Positions 61,560-64,000 of a stretch of 64,000 bases of DNA are shown piece by piece; position 1 is the first letter of the stretch, and every line of letters starts with the position of its first letter. The notes beneath the pieces are model-generated. The model had not been told where the DNA came from. It did no database searches and saw only the letters and a list, made by a program, of their open reading frames with translations. The position numbers and the translations under genes are program-made. Source of the stretch: Pampus argenteus (lineage: Eukaryota; Chordata; Actinopteri; Scombriformes; Stromateidae); contig CM072880.1 of NCBI GenBank assembly GCA_036937835.1, positions 16,636,001 through 16,700,000 of the forward strand, given 5' to 3'.

Positions 61560-62075
61560 GGAAAAGAAAGGCTCTCATTAAGACAGAGCTGTCTTGGTCC
61601 TATGTCCTGCATGATAGCCACCTATTTGTTGCCTAATAGCTCCAGCCAATACAAACTTGTGAGATCCATCTCCTATAATGAGAGGTAACAGAGGTGACAC
61701 CTCTCCCACCCAGAATGCAGAGTGCCTCTGCGTCATTAACCAGCACCCCACCACCCACTAATTGGCCGCTGTGTATTTTTCTTCCCCCTCACCTCCTCCT
61801 CCTTTTATTCCGTTTTGCACACGTTTTCACCCGCAGACAAACAAACTTGTCACTGGTTTGATTTGTTTATGTGTTCTATTTGTTATACTTGCTTCCTTAA
61901 ACTGTAAATCAGGGAAGCAGCGTAGCATGGGGAGCTAATAACCCGCCTTGTACATCTGCCTTCATAAATTATGCAGTAAGCCGTGCTGCAGCTTGTTGTC
62001 TGTCAGGCAGGCTGCTCCGGTCCTGTCAGCGCCCACCACATTGCTGAAAGTTGAAAAAAACTGATTCTTAGAGCA
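61560..62075. promoter_or_regulatory. possible conserved noncoding block
   Basis: About 500 bp of complex sequence with homeodomain-type cores (CTAATTGG near 61759, TAATAG near 61636), free of recognised repeats. Conservation cannot be tested here. Confidence 0.25.
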
Positions 62076-62079
62076 GACG

Positions 62080-62350
62080 GGAACCTGAATCGGAGTGAAG
62101 GGTGGGCGTAAACTGTCAGCAGTCACTTTTTAATTCTTAAAAAAAAAAAAAAAAAGAAGTTCATCCAAACTGGCAATTAAAAAACTTCCTACTAATGAGC
62201 AACTGTGTGCACTTTGCCTCCTTGAGTTCCTCATCGCTTAAGATGAGGCAGTCTTGGATTTGGGCATGGAACAAAAGAAAAACAAAGCACAGAAACCTGA
62301 CTGCTTTTGTAATGCCAATTAGGTAAAAAATAAAAATAAAAAATAAATAA

Positions 62351-62392
<42 letters not shown>

Positions 62393-64000
62393 TACCAGTG
62401 TGTTACAACAAAGCATAGGGATATGTGATGTTATAGTTTTGGCCGCCATCCATTTAAGTTGTAGACAACAAAGTAACACATAGAAGAAAGTAGAGATTAG
62501 AAAGTAGAAATATAGAGTTCCATGGTCAAGACTGTTTATCAGTCCAAAATACTAATAATTTTAATTGCACCAATTCTGCAAACGGGTTTGTACATGCAAT
62601 TACTAGCACATTACTGACCAAGAAATCAACTCCAACACGAACAAAGGCAATTAAAACTTACAACGTGTTTAATGTATGTGCACCAATTAAAAAAGCAGTG
62701 TTTGTTCTAGGAGATGAATACGTACACTTTGTTTTTTCTAAGCTTTTTTTTGTTTTGCGCGTAGCTAAAAAATTTTCACATTATATGACAAAACGCCAGA
62801 ACAGAAGCAAAGCGACACATGTGAATCCCCTGATTGATGTTGGTTTTTACAAAAGGCTTGAATTTAGGCTAAACATGCAAGTGATAAACTTAAGATCTGT
62901 TGATAACTGACTCCCGGAGTGTAATTCCAACATCATTTCTCTGTTAGTTAAAATGCAAAACATTTATGTTAATACCATATTATATTAGCAGTGTGCTGAA
63001 AAGTCTTATTGATGCTGCTACATGACCATACCTAAATGACAAAATAAGTGGCTTGACAGTGTCTTCCAAAATGACAAGAAGCAATTGCATGGATTTCAGT
63101 CTAGTTTGAGGTGTTTATATATGGGTATTTAACCTTTAGACAGCACCAACATGATGGTGGTATCATCCTTATCTCACGATGACTACACGTGGTGTAGTGA
63201 ACGCAGCAGCAGATTCTACAGATGTGTTCAAGTGCAGTATTGAGCGTAGTTCACCTGTGATTTGGCTGTGTCTTGAGCTTAATACACAATTATTGCATCC
63301 TGCATGTACAACTGATGGAGAACAGAATGAAAGTGTAAAAACATGCTTCAGCTTGCAGCTATGAACACATACAGTGCAGCTGAGACACAGGAGGGCTGTA
63401 TTGTCAATAGAAGCGCATGCCCTGATCACCATCACGCTTGAAAGAAGATGTTGACTGTTGGTACGGGACAGATGTGAACCACAGTTTCTTTTATCCTGTT
63501 GTCGTCTGAACCTTCCACCTCAAGGTCACATCGCTTTCACATTTGCACAACCATTACTCACAACTGCAGGAGGTTACATGTCAGGAAGGCAAAAAAAGAA
63601 AGCCCTTTTATGTATGAAGTAATGCTCGTGTTTTTGAGGTGTCCTTCATTAATCCCAGAATCTGTGAAGTCATGGCCACCTGTTGGGAGGGATCAGTCGC
63701 CCTTTACTCCAGAGATGCTGTTACAGGCTGAGCAACAGCTGGAGAACACGGGAACACAGATTTCACACCTGTTCTGTACTGTAGAATATTTAAAATGCTC
63801 ATACAATCAATCAATGATTGAAGCATGACGAATTTAAAAATGACAATGCCTCTTTGAGTGGGTCACTGATATCCTCTCCTTTTGTTGAGTCTCACAGCGA
63901 TTGTTCAGACTGGGGCCGAGGCAGGAGCTACTGTCCTCCCACCGATTAGCCCTGACCACAGCCAAGATGTACATTTATTGCCATGGCTGTCTGGGGCTCC
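62080..64000. other. gene-free stretch to the window end
   Basis: AT-rich, with A-runs (62141-62155) and the AAAT/AT array at 62.3 kb. Frames up to 109 codons (63499-63828) have no recognisable domain. The last 110 bp become GC-richer and could be the edge of something outside the window. Confidence 0.45.
62325..62387. repeat. (AAAT)n-(AT)n compound microsatellite
   Basis: A-rich TAAAAA units, three to four AAAT units and then about 16 AT units. Confidence 0.95.

Noticed and set aside
1..64000. CRISPR arrays, bacterial operons, phage or integron structures
   Set aside because: The sequence is vertebrate nuclear DNA in character; the direct repeats seen are microsatellites and transposon relics.

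Overview
The window looks like 64 kb of nuclear DNA from a ray-finned fish, most likely a percomorph (spiny-rayed) teleost. The reasons are the AT-rich base composition, the many CA/GT, GA, AT and tetranucleotide microsatellites, and several dispersed repeats that I recognise from percomorph genomes: a SINE-like element with a TTTGA-type tail, a GT-embedded GGGTAA repeat, RTE-, L2- and L1-type LINE relics, and tRNA-derived SINE relics. The species cannot be named from this sequence.

I find no intact protein-coding gene and no convincing host exon, so this is either a gene desert or the inside of one or more long introns. Almost all open frames are short, and the longer ones lie in repeats or lack recognisable features. 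One stretch (30599-30776) has an acceptor-like tract followed by an open, GC-richer frame and could be a terminal exon, but I cannot assign it.

Layout. 1-9.7 kb: unique AT-rich DNA with one SINE-like copy (1.4-1.7 kb, minus) and microsatellites. 9.86-10.08 kb: a 217-bp piggyBac-type MITE. 10-28 kb: mostly unique DNA with a second, internally deleted SINE-like copy (23.0 kb), two diverged copies of an unnamed repeat (14.2 and 19.7 kb), long microsatellites (17.2 and 18.8 kb) and a tRNA-derived SINE relic (26.7 kb). 28.2-28.6 kb: C-terminal relic of an L1-type ORF2, minus strand. 30-39 kb: possible exon, second tRNA-SINE relic (32.2 kb), a perfect 21-bp hairpin (34.4 kb), the GT/GGGTAA repeat (34.9-35.2 kb), a foldback element with 52-bp arms (38.3-38.5 kb) and GA/GT arrays at 39 kb. 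40.8-44.5 kb: a cluster of dead LINEs, with an L2/CR1-like relic on minus and an RTE-clade relic on plus. 45-47.5 kb: a complex, repeat-free block that may be conserved noncoding DNA, a hAT-like end fragment and the second piggyBac-type MITE copy, inverted relative to the first. 47.5-64 kb: mostly unique DNA with the third SINE-like copy (53.9 kb, plus), a strong G-quadruplex motif on minus (57.86 kb) and several blocks that look like regulatory DNA.

No genes work together here. What the window shows is a history of transposon insertion and decay. The clearest signal of recent activity is the pair of 217-bp MITEs, which differ at only two positions by my reading and lie in opposite orientation about 37 kb apart. 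The 52-bp foldback (51 of 52 pairs) also looks young. I did not find a new multi-gene system.
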